The translations under genes were made by a program, and so were the position numbers. From the NCBI GenBank assembly GCA_045837725.1, contig JBEWZL010000152.1, forward strand, positions 124,001 to 188,000: a stretch of 64,000 nucleotides of DNA. Direction: 5' to 3'. How positions within the stretch are numbered: position 1 is the stretch's first letter; each line of letters opens with the position of its first letter. The notes under the pieces were generated by a model, which did no database searches, was not told the origin of the DNA, and worked only from the letters and a program-made list of their open reading frames with translations. This document shows positions 47,240-59,033 of the stretch, piece after piece. This stretch comes from Vermamoeba vermiformis. Taxonomy: Eukaryota; Tubulinea; Echinamoebida.

Positions 47240-48652
47240 TTAAAGTTGACCTTGTCTCGTAAGCGCTAAACTTTTCTGTCGTTCCATTTCAAGCTGCACT
47301 TTTAACCTTCTATTCTCTTCTCTTAATCGTTCAATCATCGACACTACTTCTGGCTCACTCGGCGCAATTTGTACGACATTCGTATTGGCCTGCAATTCTT
47401 CGATGATCTGATCTTTTTGGTACAACTGCGTCACTAAAGATTTAATCTCGTGGTCCTTGGCTTGCATTAGTTTTTCAATAGAGCCCTAGTATATGTAAAT
47501 ATTAGTGAGTTTGAGCGATAATTAACATTACACTCTTTCGTTTTTGCACCTCTTCGGGCGGTGGTGCTTGAACACTTTGGATGTGCTCGTTTGCGTTCTC
47601 GAGCTCTTGCGTAAGCTCTAATATTTGCTTTGATAAGGTATGTTTCTGTTCCTCTAAATATCGAATGTATTCGCCTTGCTTGGTCATCAAATCCGAATCC
47701 ACATCCTCCGCGAAACTAGATCCAAATTTAATTTCAGTATTATTGCTTAAAATTTCAATAATACATACTCATCGTCATTAGCATTGATATCGTTGAATTG
47801 TTTCTGCGAAGTAAAGAAAGATTCGGTCACATCTGGCGACTTTCTCAGACCATTATGTCGTACAACTTGATCTGCAACAAAAAGTCACGATCTAATGCTA
47901 CTATATCAATATAGTAATATACGTACATGAATACATGATGTAGCAAGGCAATGTAATAGCATTTTCGACCGTTACAAGCACTTGTAGCGCCACTAAAGCC
48001 GAGAAATGTTCCTCGCCTTGATCCGCAGGCCAAGTTGTCGCAATTAGCACTACAATAGCGTTGCCTATATAATATATTAATATTAGCTATATTATCTTAA
48101 TCATGGAAATTTTGAACGAATTTTCAAGGATCTGATCTCGATCGACTTTAGCACATCAAGCCCAACAAGATTTTAATTATGAAATTAAATATGATCTTCA
48201 TAATATTATAGTGCTATTACTTACCTACAGACCAAATATAGGACGGAATTTGAATAAGACTGTGAGATCGTCTGTAAAATTGAAGATAACCAGCTAATCT
48301 CACTCGTCGGTGAAAGAAGTTGATATATGCATTCAATAGCATAATAATAAAATATGCAAATACGTGCAATATACTTCTAAATACGAAAGGAGTGAACTTT
48401 GTGCCAATCGAGGTGAAACTATCGACATCCAAAAATAAATAAATATTGTAAGCGGTCTAAAAATAAAACACATATTAGAATATGCATTATATAATGAATA
48501 GTATCGAGGAAAATTACCAAAACAATAAACTGTAAAATTACAGCCCATAAAGTAGGAACAGAAGTGAATCTGTGCTTGTCGACGTCTTCATCATCTAAAG
48601 GGAATGGTATATGCACCGAAAATAGCTCTTGCGACTCTTCGTAGACTTCCAT
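47240..48652 (-). CDS. TMEM192: TMEM192-like lysosomal membrane protein
   Basis: About six exons. Four hydrophobic segments (TLWAVILQFIVL, FRSILHVFAYFIIMLLNAYI, NAIVVLIATTW and VALQVLVTVENAITLPCYIM) are followed by a cytoplasmic coiled coil. Two blocks match animal TMEM192: HRRVRLAGYLQFYRRSHSL before the third helix, and KQGEYIRYLEEQKHTLSKQ at the start of the coiled coil. TMEM192 is a late endosome/lysosome membrane protein of unclear molecular function. The coiled-coil tail here is about 100 residues longer than in the human protein (QVQAPPPEEVQKRKS, EIKSLVTQLYQKDQ). The gene sits between PA-7TM copies 2 and 3. The assignment rests on motif similarity recognised by eye. Confidence 0.75.
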
Positions 48653-48966
48653 ATTGCATATGTGGTATCTTCTTGATACAAATCCGAGAGAAACGTGCAA
48701 GCGCGCAAAATAGAAATTCTATTCTGGACGTAAGGTTAGCTTTGACATTATTAAGTTAGTGTATATACGTAAGTATACTTATAACATCCCAAGGCGTAAT
48801 AAGCTTCCAACACTCTCGAAAACTGGATAGCAGTCAGATTTGGCTTTGACTTTGAAAAAAGCGGATGATTTTTATTTGAATTTATTAGCCAAGTACAGAA
48901 ATAACTCTATCTGCAGATAGGACTAGGTCATTTAAGGTTTATTGTGTATGGAAGTTATAAATAAAC
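48653..48966. other. Intergenic
   Basis: A 314-bp gap between the TMEM192-like gene start and the end of PA-7TM copy 3. AT-rich, with no recognised feature. Confidence 0.45.
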
Positions 48967-51520
48967 TTAAAAGTACAGGAAACCATAGGAGCAAATTACA
49001 ACACGTGCTGGGATCAGTTTTAGGTTGGTCAGAACTGTTTGCGAGTTGGCCAGTTCAACGTCATCACGAGGCGAAGAAGTCTTATGAGAGCTCGTATTGG
49101 TACCAGTCTTCTGCGAATTTGTGTTGGTGCCAGTTTTTTGACTTTTGCCGGTGCCAGTAGCCGAGGACTTGGCTTTCGTAGGCTCTCTGAACAAATAGAT
49201 CCGAGCCCACGAGTCCAACAGCACCATGGCGTAGATGAATACTGATCCGATGTAATGTGGTTCAGGCACGCTTGAAATTGTTGGGACACTGAAGACAAGG
49301 ATCGGAATCAACGTGCAGACTCGAATTACACCGTTGATGATTATCTTCGTGTTGATCTGAAATAGATAATGTTAGTACACTGTGCTCAATCTAATCGTTG
49401 ACTAAACTGGTCTTAAACTTAAACGAGTATAATTGAGAGATGGAGTTGCGCTGAAACTGACACGTGTCTTAAATATTTTTCACGTGTCAAAATGTCAACT
49501 TCAAGCTCATGGTTGATTGTTTAAAGAGGAAATTTTCTGCTCAAGTCGCGCAGATATTCAATGCCGATATGTCGCTGAAAATGACACGTGTCAAGTATGC
49601 TTGTTTCACACACGCAGAATTTTCATATTTGTACGAGCGTGGTGCATGGAGAACTAGTATATAGTTAAAAATTATTCGGTAGTTACTTCAAAAAAAGCCA
49701 ACGATTTTAAGTTTGCGATTTTGGACTTACCTCTTCAAGAATTTGTTTCTTCTTCTGTCGCATGGTCTGAGACTTGGCCATCTTGCGCACAATTTTTACG
49801 ACAGTGACGATGTAAAAGATTAGGAACGCTACTGATACGATCAAATATACGATGATCACTGGCAATGTAATCGGCAAGGCGATGACGTAGCCAAGAACTG
49901 AGAGCAGGAGCATTAAGATGATAAAACCGATGGTGAATGCAAAGAAGACTGGTCGTAGTCGGTGCAGGAATGGATAGACGCTCAGTGACGCGTTGTTGAC
50001 TGCTTCGAACCTGAAATAAACAACGATTGGTTGTCAAAAATTTGAAACTTTAACGTATAACATATTAATCAAATATAGGTTCATAGCATCATAATTTCGA
50101 TAAAATAGGTGCGAAACGTTTTTCCGCTGAAAAATTTTTGACATTGAACGGAGAAAAATTTGACACGAGGCATCCGCTTTTTTTAGTTAAAATGATGTTC
50201 CTATTCTCCGCGTTCCGATAATGTCATACATTAAGACTTACCAGTAAAAAGTAATCAGGACAAAGGTTGAAACTTCGTAAGGCAAACTGAGTGTCGTTAA
50301 GAAACTCAACGCATCCCCGTAGTATCCGAAACATGAAAACGGGTCGACCGCAAAGTAAGCTATGCGAACTATAATAATAATGTGGCTATCAGTAAAGAAC
50401 TGAAAGTAGAATTAATAATTATTTTTGTTAGTGTTTGCACACAAGATGAAACACTGAAATTATTTCTTTTAAGCCAATAGTACTTACTTAAATTCGCTAC
50501 TATCTCGAGGCCTAAACATACTTGAGGTACATTGAATTGATGCCCTTGTCGGCGCACAAACATTACGAGTTTGTAAAGAGCAAATCCGATCAGACCAACC
50601 GCGGCCGCGGTGTAAATAACTCTGAATACGATTATAACAGGTATACCACCAAGTATTTGGTTCCATGGATTGCCTGTACTCAACGTGAATATATATTATA
50701 AAGAATTAAATTCAATTGACCGATCGCCAGATCCGGATTCGGTGTAATAAAATTTTCAACTTTGAGAAACAATAGCCAATATACTTAATGTGCGGTACTT
50801 ACCTTCAGAGCTAAGAGTAGCTTCTACATCAGTAATTGACCCATTCAGCAAGGCCTGTCGAATTTGTGCGAATCTGACGGTTGCGATCTCGGCGACGGGA
50901 ATTTTAACGGTGCCAGTTGGTCTCGCACCTGTCAATGCACATCCATATTGACCAGATACGACTAAGGTAGAAGTAAATAAATAACTATAATGTATGACAC
51001 AAATCAAGATTGGGTATAAAAAAAAATACTTGGGGGCGGATGTATCCGTTCTTTGCCCCAAACTTACTCGATTCAGTTCCATATATGACAGCTATAGCAC
51101 CTGCTTCTTGAATATTCAATATGGCTTGCAACCAATTACCGACAGCCAAAAACTTTTGAAAAACGATTTTGCCCGTCAGATTTGTCATTGTTGAGTCAGC
51201 CAGCTCGGCGGTAACCGTATCAAATACCATATTGATATCATCGCCTAATAGTACGAATGCAAATTAGTATTTCGAATGATTACCGTTCGCCGCGGCCGAA
51301 ATAAATCGATCCAAATTTTCCGGATGCAGTCTCCTTCTGTTGCAACTTCTGAACGGACTCTACGAGAAGATAATATATGCATACCTTTCCAATAGAACTG
51401 TGCGGTAGGGATACTAACGTTAGCAAACGGTCCCGTGTTAATTGTCAGCATGGCCATTGCACTGGAGCTGAAACAAATGACCAAAAGCACCACGCAAATT
51501 GAAACGAGTGTTGAACGCAT
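48967..51520 (-). CDS. PA-7TM protein, copy 3
   Basis: Seven exons. The signal peptide (LVSICVVLLVICFSSSAMA) precedes the PA-like ectodomain (LTGKIVFQKFLAVG, IQEAGAIAVIYG, VVSGQYGCALTG, VKIPVAEI, LSSEG) and seven hydrophobic helices. Family hallmarks are LPYEVSTFVLITFYW, LPVIIVYLIVSVAFLIFYIV and LLDSWARIYLF. The tail contains a short repeat of the GTNT/S-xx-KTG type. It then runs on unexpectedly into a hydrophobic end (ARVVICSYGFLYF) that the other copies lack, so the last part may be read-through past an ancestral stop. It is closest to copy 2. The intron between the last two exons contains TGACACGTG motifs (49458-49593). Confidence 0.73.
49458..49593. repeat. Cluster of TGACACGTGTC elements in a PA-7TM intron
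   Basis: TGACACGTGTC at 49458-49468, CACGTGTCAAAATGTCAA from 49481 and a perfect TGACACGTGTCA at 49582-49593 all lie in one intron of PA-7TM copy 3. Confidence 0.7.
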
Positions 51521-52161
51521 TACATACAGTCGTATAATATAATAGTATAATATAATAGTATAGTGGGATAAGAAGGCCAATGTGGTAGATCTGTTGAGTT
51601 GTTGGTATATTGTTAACCTTTCTAAATTTTAATTAGTGAAAAGAACACACAATGGTTGACGTATTTCATACGAGACTTGCGATTGGTCACATTTTTGTAG
51701 CAGTCACGTGGTCATAATGGACTGCAAAGATTGAAGAGTCACGTGGCTGGCACACAAATTATGATTGGGAAGTCATTGTTTTGTAATAATCGAGCACCTA
51801 ATATTATCGCTAGAATACTATTATTAATATTAATAATTAATTACGCCGAGAATAACGAATGTTTACACTTACAGTTGAACAAAGTTAATCCGGATTAATG
51901 AAATTTGGTAGAATAATTATATCACATAAACTTAATTTTTAGAGTATCTGAAGCACAAAGAAATTAATTTCGAATTTTTACCTCATTTTTCGAGCTAACT
52001 AAACCGGATTTGATCTCGATCTTAGTCTTGCTCCATTTACCGAGTTTTTGTTCATATTAATTTGAGTTTACAACGAATCTTAACGTGTTTGATTCAGGAT
52101 TTGTATTTAGTACCAGTTGTGTTATGCGCAGATTGGTTAAAAATAAATAAGTGTTTTTTAA
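51521..52161. promoter_or_regulatory. Upstream region of PA-7TM copy 3: TATAATA microrepeat and two AGTCACGTGG sites
   Basis: A roughly 30-bp microrepeat of TATAATATAATAG units (about 51533-51562) lies immediately upstream of the copy 3 start. Two identical AGTCACGTGG sites occur at 51702-51711 and 51737-51746 (35 bp apart), about 180-225 bp upstream. Together they look like a promoter with paired E-box/G-box elements. The distal half is plain AT-rich sequence at the 3' side of ankyrin copy 3. Confidence 0.5.
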
Positions 52162-53764
52162 TTACGCCGATTTCTTTTTCTGTTCAAATTTCCAGCAGCC
52201 ATGCTCGCGGGCGTATTTGATGCACTCATTATAATTTGATATGCAACGTGCTTCGTTCCATTCACCTAAAAAAAGTCAGAGATACATAAGGTGCTGCTAA
52301 CTACGTACATCCAATTCGAGTCAAGTATGCCAAACTAGGTAAGTTTCCTTCTTCCGCAGCCTTTTGCAAATGCGTTGTGGTCCATTTCGCACCGCATTCC
52401 GTCATAAATTGCAGAATTTCTGGCGTTGAATGACATACTGCCACAGTTAAAACATCTTCGATATTAAAACCTTCCTTATTTGGAAACAGATTCCAAACGA
52501 AGTTGACGACTTCAATTTGCTTCGATAAGATTGCACTGATTAATATCTCCTTAAAGTTGTTCAACTTTAGATAGCATGATTCTTCAATCACTTCGCTTGT
52601 TGTGTCGGATATTTTTCTATTGTTGACAGGCGAAGACGCCTCATCATGCTTGTAATAAGGAAGATTTCGCTCAACAGCGATTTTCAAGCCTTCAATGCTG
52701 CCACGTCTAGCCAACAAAGTGTACACATCAAACCAGGCATATACGGATCGCGGTAAGTGATCGATAAAGAACTTCAATGTTTCCACTGAATCAGCAGCTC
52801 TATCGACTATACTTTCACACTCTGCGTCATCTATTGGTAATGGAATTCCGCTGTCAATTACGAAATGCAAATATTCCACATTTGTTTTTGCAGGCACTTT
52901 CCAGTCGAAATGTCTAGCAATTGTTTCAAGTCGAAATTTGCCAAGTAAGTACTTCAGGCACTCAATAGTCTTTATAGCCGTGGGCAGATTGATGAACTTT
53001 GAATTTTCTATTGCGTAGATCAAACAGTCTAGGTGCCCTTCTTCGGCCGCTGTCAGACTGCTATCGTAAAGTTCTGCGCCGTTCTGATGTGCATGCTTCA
53101 GAATCATCAGATTGCCACGCTTTGCTGCTTCTTCGCATATTGTAAGTGGTCGGTGCTGTCCATACACAAGAAAGCCTCGAGCTGCACCTTTCCAATTCAA
53201 GTTATACTCAATCATGAAGTTCAAACACTCTATCGTAGGTGTATAGCCGACTATCTGACCGCTATAGCCGTTTTGAAAGGCATACATGAGGCAGTCAATA
53301 TGTCCTTGACGAGCGATATTTGCAAATGCCAAGTGCAGTGAACTGCTGATCTGACAGGTCTGGTGCAAGTACTTGATCATTGACAACGAGCACGTGCCTT
53401 GAGTGCACGCAGCAAGCGCTGTTTGTTCATGTATTGGACAGCCATTCAAACGAAGATGTTTGAGCACTTCAACTTGACCACATCGTGCTGCACTCGAGCA
53501 TTGTTCTGACGTCCATTCGAAGTGCAATACGTTCTTAACATAGTCTAAGCATGATATGGAGCCATTCTCGATGAGATAAGCCATGCACTTGTTTTGATCC
53601 AGCACGTGAAACCGAGGGAATGGTTGAAACTCCTTGCAAAGCTTTCGGAACCATTTGCTTGTGGCTCGTAGGAATATTGTGTCGTAAAGATTCAAAAAAT
53701 TGAATATTACGCCCCAAGAATCTTTTGGTATCGAGGTAAAAGCGGATGCAAATTCGGTTGACAT
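52162..53764 (-). CDS. F-box-like/ankyrin-repeat protein, copy 3
   Basis: The main exon runs from the ATG at 53764 to about 52312. A last exon, about 52266-52162, ends CIKYAREHGCWKFEQKKKSA. About 520 residues. The N-terminus (IPKDSWGVIFNFLNLYDTIF) resembles an F-box and the rest is degenerate ankyrin repeats. Unlike copies 1 and 2 it has a proper ATG at the exon start (GATGTCAACC against GGTGTCAA). It is inverted relative to the tandem pair, about 10 kb away. The 53363-53642 tract is almost identical to copy 2. The reading frame is open throughout. Confidence 0.75.
53363..53642 (-). repeat. Conversion tract, ankyrin copy 3
   Basis: The inverted counterpart of 41011-41289. Over the 188-bp core it differs from copy 1 at about six positions. 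Confidence 0.8.
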
Positions 53765-54056
53765 CCCTAAAACTAGCTGACGTTATATAATATTTTTAGA
53801 ATAAAAATAATTAGGGCAATAATATAATAATTAAATATTATCTTTTTTGAAGGTGACCTGAAAATCAGGTTTCAAGCCTTTTTAACTTACGTGTCGTAAT
53901 TATAAAACTCTTATTCCCCTATTTTGTGGATAAAATTTGACCTTTGTGGTGGTTAGGAAGCGGATTGAAAACAATAATTGATTTGTGAATCTTCGGTTCT
54001 CTTCACCTTTTAAAAGTTTATTATTTAACAACTATATTGTACAAAAACATTCCTTT

Positions 54057-56421
54057 TTACACATCAACACTATCGTTAGTTGATCCGTCAGGAGGAGTGC
54101 TAATCGGATTAGCCACAGTGGTCGTAGTGGCACGCATTGAGTGGCCCGAATTCGCCGATTTGTTGGAGGTCGATGAAGTTTTACCGTTAGGAGTCTTAAA
54201 TAAGTATATTCTAGCCCACGAATCGAGCATCAACAGCGCGTAGATGAACGCGGATGCTGTCACGTGAGGAATTGGCACCGATGAAATTTCAGGGGCAATG
54301 AATATGATAACGGGTATCAATGAGACGACTCTCGTAGTGCCATTGATAATAATCTTCTTATTGATCTGGATATTTATTTGCGTTAGCACGTGACTCACGA
54401 ATATTTCCTTTTATAGTAATTTGAATGAGACGTACCGTTCGAAGTTTCATTTTTCTGCCTTGACGCATGTTGTTTGCGTGTTTGACTTGTTTGCTGACTT
54501 TAACGACAGTAATAATATAAAAGACTAAGAAGGCAACGGAAACGATGACGTAGATGATGATGAGCGGTGTAGTGACGCTGAAGTTCAAGAAATAGCCCAA
54601 AATTGTCACCAATTGCAGCACGACAATGAATCCGATAATAAACACGAAGAAAAACACCTTGAACTTGGACAAGAACGGGTAGACTTTCACCGACGCGTCT
54701 GTCAGCGCTTCGTACCTATCACAATAAAACCGTTTGTTAGCGTTAAAGAGAAAACAGTTTGTCAGTGACAATGATTCATAAGCAAATGAATAAACACTGC
54801 CTTGGAATTGACACTGAGTGTCAAAGTGTCAAAGTGTCAAATTTAAATTTAACGGCTCCGCTCCGAAAAAATCCATTTCTGACCCAACCCGAATGTTGTT
54901 CGGAATATGCTTACCAATAGAACGTGATCAATATGAACGTGGCAACTTCATAAGGAAAGCTGATCGTGGTGACGAATGAAAATGCTTGGCCGTACACTCC
55001 GAAGCAGCCGAACGGATCCACAGGCAAATAGATCAATCGCACTAAGATAGAAAGTATATAATAAGCATTTAATAAATCAAATGAAACTCGACTATGATTT
55101 AAGAGTAAAACTTGCCAAATTAAGATGAAAATATCTTTTTGATTAAGTAACGAAGACCGCCTCCGCGCTCAATAAATTCATCGGAAAAAGATGCAATATT
55201 ATCGTACTTACGTAAATTAGCGATAATTTCCAAAGCGAGCGATACTTGAGGCACGCTAAATTGGTGGCCTTGATGACGAATAAAAAGAATCATTTTGTAC
55301 AGCGCGTAAATGATTAGCGCTACTGCCGCTGCAGGCAATAGTGCTCTGAATACGACGATGACTCCGGTATTAACGATGGTACGGATCCAGGGACTTCCTA
55401 TTTTGGAAATTTGTAAATTAATTAGTGTACGGCCGATATCCGTATATACGGTTATATTCCGAATAAATTTGATAATTACTATACTCTCGATTTCTCGATT
55501 TTCATTTTACGAAATTCCACTTCACGAATCCAGACAGAAATTTGATGCCAAATTTAATGCCACGCCAATAAATTAAATGATTATGATAAACAATGGTTGC
55601 ATGAAGATGAAATAACAAAATAAAAATTCAAAATATCGGCAGTTCCACTGGCAAAATGTTTGCCTCCATCATCCAAACTTTGCAAGAATTTCACGAGAAA
55701 GATTTTTGTGCGACACGGTATACGAAGACGTACCTTCAGAAGTAAGCGTTGCATTGACTACGGTACCGTTCATCAGTGCATTAAGAATTGGCTGGAATTT
55801 TTTGTTGCTGATCTCGGCCATCGGGATCGTAACAACACCGCTTGGGTGATTTGCTGTGAGACCGCATCCGCTCTGACCAGGAACCACTATGAATCAAAAT
55901 TAATATAATTTCATGAAATAATGATTTAAGTGATAATAATCTTATAATGTGCACATTGAAGTACACATGGATGCACAACGTATTAAATTTTCGGGGCTAC
56001 GTACGCGCACTACTTCCGTATAATACGGCAATTGCTCCTCGGTCTTGAAAATCTTTTACGGAGGCAACGAATGTTAAGTAATCGCCCTTTGGAAAATAAA
56101 CTATTTTGCCTTGCAAATCCGTAGCACCGGATTCTGTCAATGTCGCAGAAACTTCGTCAAAGATACTATTCAAATCATCACCTACATCAAATAATATATT
56201 AATATGCGGGATTTGGTGCTTTTAGGCAATTTCAAACGATAAATTTTTCTCGTCTCGAAACAAATCCGTCGCGTACCTTCCCAATAATACTGCGACGTTT
56301 CGAGGCTGAAGTTGCCAATAATAGGGTCGTCGATTATCAGTCTAGCGCTAGCTTCGTTCGCGAGTAATCCAATTGCAATGGCAATCGCTACACAAATCAA
56401 ATAATGACCGAGTAATTTCAT
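54057..56421 (-). CDS. PA-7TM protein, copy 4
   Basis: Seven exons, about 450 residues. The signal peptide (LICVAIAIAIGLLANEASA) is followed by the PA-like ectodomain (LQGKIVYFPKGDYL, FQDRGAIAVLYG, VVPGQSGCGLTANHPSG, VTIPMAEI, LTSEG) and seven hydrophobic helices. These include VIVVFRALLPAAAVALIIYA, FPYEVATFILITFYW, LIIIYVIVSVAFLVFYIITV and LMLDSWARIYLF, followed by a Ser/Thr-rich tail (TSSTSNKSANSGHS). It is most similar to copy 1, about 28 kb away, across the ectodomain and the SPW start of TM1. The ATG at 56421 is chosen because it begins the signal peptide; an upstream in-frame ATG at 56550 would add about 43 basic residues. GTGTCAAA repeats lie in an intron near 54816. Confidence 0.75.
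54816..54840. repeat. GTGTCAAA tandem block in a PA-7TM intron
   Basis: Three consecutive GTGTCAA units with 8-bp spacing in an intron of PA-7TM copy 4, like the villin-intron block at 9463-9494. Confidence 0.7.
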
Positions 56422-56797
56422 CGCGTTTGCCAAAGTAGATCCAGTAGCGACTTGTGGTCGGTTGTGTTCTCGAATAATGTTGGAATGAAAACGCTTTCTC
56501 ATCATAGTTTTTAAATTTCGCCGCGTGCGCACCTTTTGACAACTTATCAATGTGCATCCGCTCGTGGGATCTTATGAGTACGCCAAGTACACATATCTTC
56601 TGTGCACTAATTGCAATTATCGATTGAGTCGTATAATACTCCGTAAACCGTTACGAAACGATTTCGATAAGTTTACCTAACTTAATTTTCGAATGCCTAA
56701 CACGCACGTTAAAAAATTAATTTTATTATTATACAATGAAATCAACGTGACGTACTTGTTGTTGTTATCTCCAAAGTAGCACTCCTTCTATAATACA
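56422..56797. other. Intergenic between PA-7TM copies 4 and 5
   Basis: A 376-bp gap between two head-to-tail minus-strand paralogues. It holds the copy 4 promoter and copy 5's 3' end; no recognisable element beyond AT-rich sequence. Confidence 0.45.
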
Positions 56798-59033
56798 CTA
56801 TCCACGAGCCTCGCTTGCAATGATATCCTCGTTCGTCGAAGTTGGTACAGGAGGCACATCCGACGATCTGTTTTCATTTGCAATGGCATTACTTGACTTG
56901 CGTGAATGAGGTACTGTGAACAAATATATCCTAGCCCACGAATCAAGCATGATGAACGCATAAATGAATGCTGAATCGATCACGTGGGGCACTGGCACGT
57001 CATTAACCGTAAGGGGAATGAACACGAGCACGGGGATCAGGGCCAAGAGTCGTGTCACACCGTTGAGTATAATCTTCATATTAAGCTATAATATGAGAGA
57101 CGTTAGTACCTTGATTATATTGCCCAATTCGCGGAGCGAACAGTATTTCACCGCGTCGGAATAAATTTTGCGGATGTGATCTGGATGCGGCAATGGTTTT
57201 TTCGCTACATAATCATTACTTACCTTTTTAATACTCTTACTATCCTTTACTCGCATATTTCGATTCTGGTGCACCTTCTTGGTTATTTTGGCGACGATGA
57301 CTATGTAGAAAATGACGAAAATGACTGATACGCCAGTGTAGATGATAATCAACGGAAAAGTGATGTTGAATGCCAAAACTAGGCCCAATATGCTCACTAC
57401 GAGCATCGCTGTTAAGAATCCAATCGCTATGATGAAAAACGCAATGCGGGATCTTTTCAGAAACGGATACACTTTGATACTCGCATCCGTAATGGCTTCG
57501 TACCTTAAATACACAAGTGAGCATCCCAATACCTTAAAATTCAAAAATGTGCTCAAAAAATAAATTTCAATCGGATCTGGGTTGATGAATGATGACCTGT
57601 CTCCGACTTGAAGAATCACAATCTGACAGTATCTAGCGTGCGTATATCTAATTAAATATTATTCAGCTTACCAATAAAGTGTAATAAGCATGAACGTAGC
57701 AACGTCGAATGGAAAACTAATCGTAGTCAGCAATGGAAATGCGAAGCCATAAACACCAAAGCAGCCGAACGGATCTACCGCGAAATAGACAACTCGAACT
57801 AAAATACAAAAATAGCGTTAACATAATACTAAGAAATTATGCCTATAAATAGATTGGCTCCGATTTGTTTGCGATCTCGGAAGTGCCTTCCGTTACACGA
57901 GCATGCTCGGCTTCACCTTATTAAACTAGCGATGAAAATATTACATACGTATATTAGCGATGATTTCTAGAGCTAAGCAGACTTGAGGCACGTTGAAGAC
58001 TGAGCCTTGAGCGCGGATGAACATGATCAGCTTGTACAACGCATAGCCGATTAGACCAACCGCAGCTCCAGCCAATATGACACGAAAAACTACTATGACT
58101 GCTACCGATCGCAGCGTACTTGTCCAAATATTACCTAATTAAGAATCAGATCTGGTATGAATACTGACGTTTTTTGCAAAAAATTGCTGCAATAGCCATA
58201 TCGCAATTATCACCATTTAGAAAATAATACAATTGCAGTATGTAGCTGTTTTCGATACAATTTGAGAAAGTGGAAGCGACATCCAGTAAAGATTGAAAAT
58301 TAATTCAGTACGTACCATCAGACGCTAAGTTAGCTGCAATGAGCTGACCTTTCAATACACCCTCAAGTATTGGTTGAAAATCAGCTGCATATATTTCTGC
58401 AACGGGGATGCTGACTTCGCTCGTTTGAGTTCCGCCGGCCAAAGCACAGCCACTTCGCCCGGGAATAGCTATCGATTGAATTAATTAATATTTATATTCA
58501 TTCAACGCCGTTTGAGCTTATTCCCGTGGATTAAATGAGAAAATTGAGCTAATTTTACCTAATCCAGCAAGGTTTTGTTTTCTCTCGAATCCGAGAATGA
58601 TTCAATTCATTATCTCAAAGTATTAATTACCTGAAGTAGATCCATATAACACTGCTGCTCCTCCAGCATTTTGTATTCTTTGAACCTCTGATAGAAAAAA
58701 GCTATCGCCTACTTTTGCCAAGTATACGATCCTGTTTTTGAGCTGTGATTGTGAGGCATCTGCTAGAAATCCTGATACCGGATCGAACAGAGTTCCTAGT
58801 TCATCGCCTATATAATATGTATATTAGCGTCGGTAATTAAAAAAAAAATTTTTTCTCGCTACGCTTGATCCGGATGGAAAACGGAAATATATTGGCTTGC
58901 CTTTAAAGTAATATTGCGCCGACGGCAAGGTAGTATTATACCGAGGTACTGTTAGTGTCGCCGATACTTTAAACACTGCATAACTCGATAATAATACGAG
59001 CAAACATATTTGTGTTGATCGACTGATATTCAT
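56798..59033 (-). CDS. PA-7TM protein, copy 5 (most diverged)
   Basis: Seven exons, about 450 residues, in the same plan as the other copies. The signal peptide is ICLLVLLSSYAVFKVSA. The PA-like ectodomain is diverged (RIVYLAKVGDSF, IQNAGGAAVLYG, AIPGRSGCALAGG, VSIPVAEI, NLASDG). Among the seven helices are VIVVFRVILAGAAVGLIGYA, FPFDVATFMLITLYW, FIIAIGFLTAMLVVSILGL, LIIIYTGVSVIFVIFYIVIV and IMLDSWARIYLF. The tail is shorter and more acidic (STNEDIIASEARG). Intron positions are the same as in the other copies, showing duplication at the DNA level. Confidence 0.75.
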
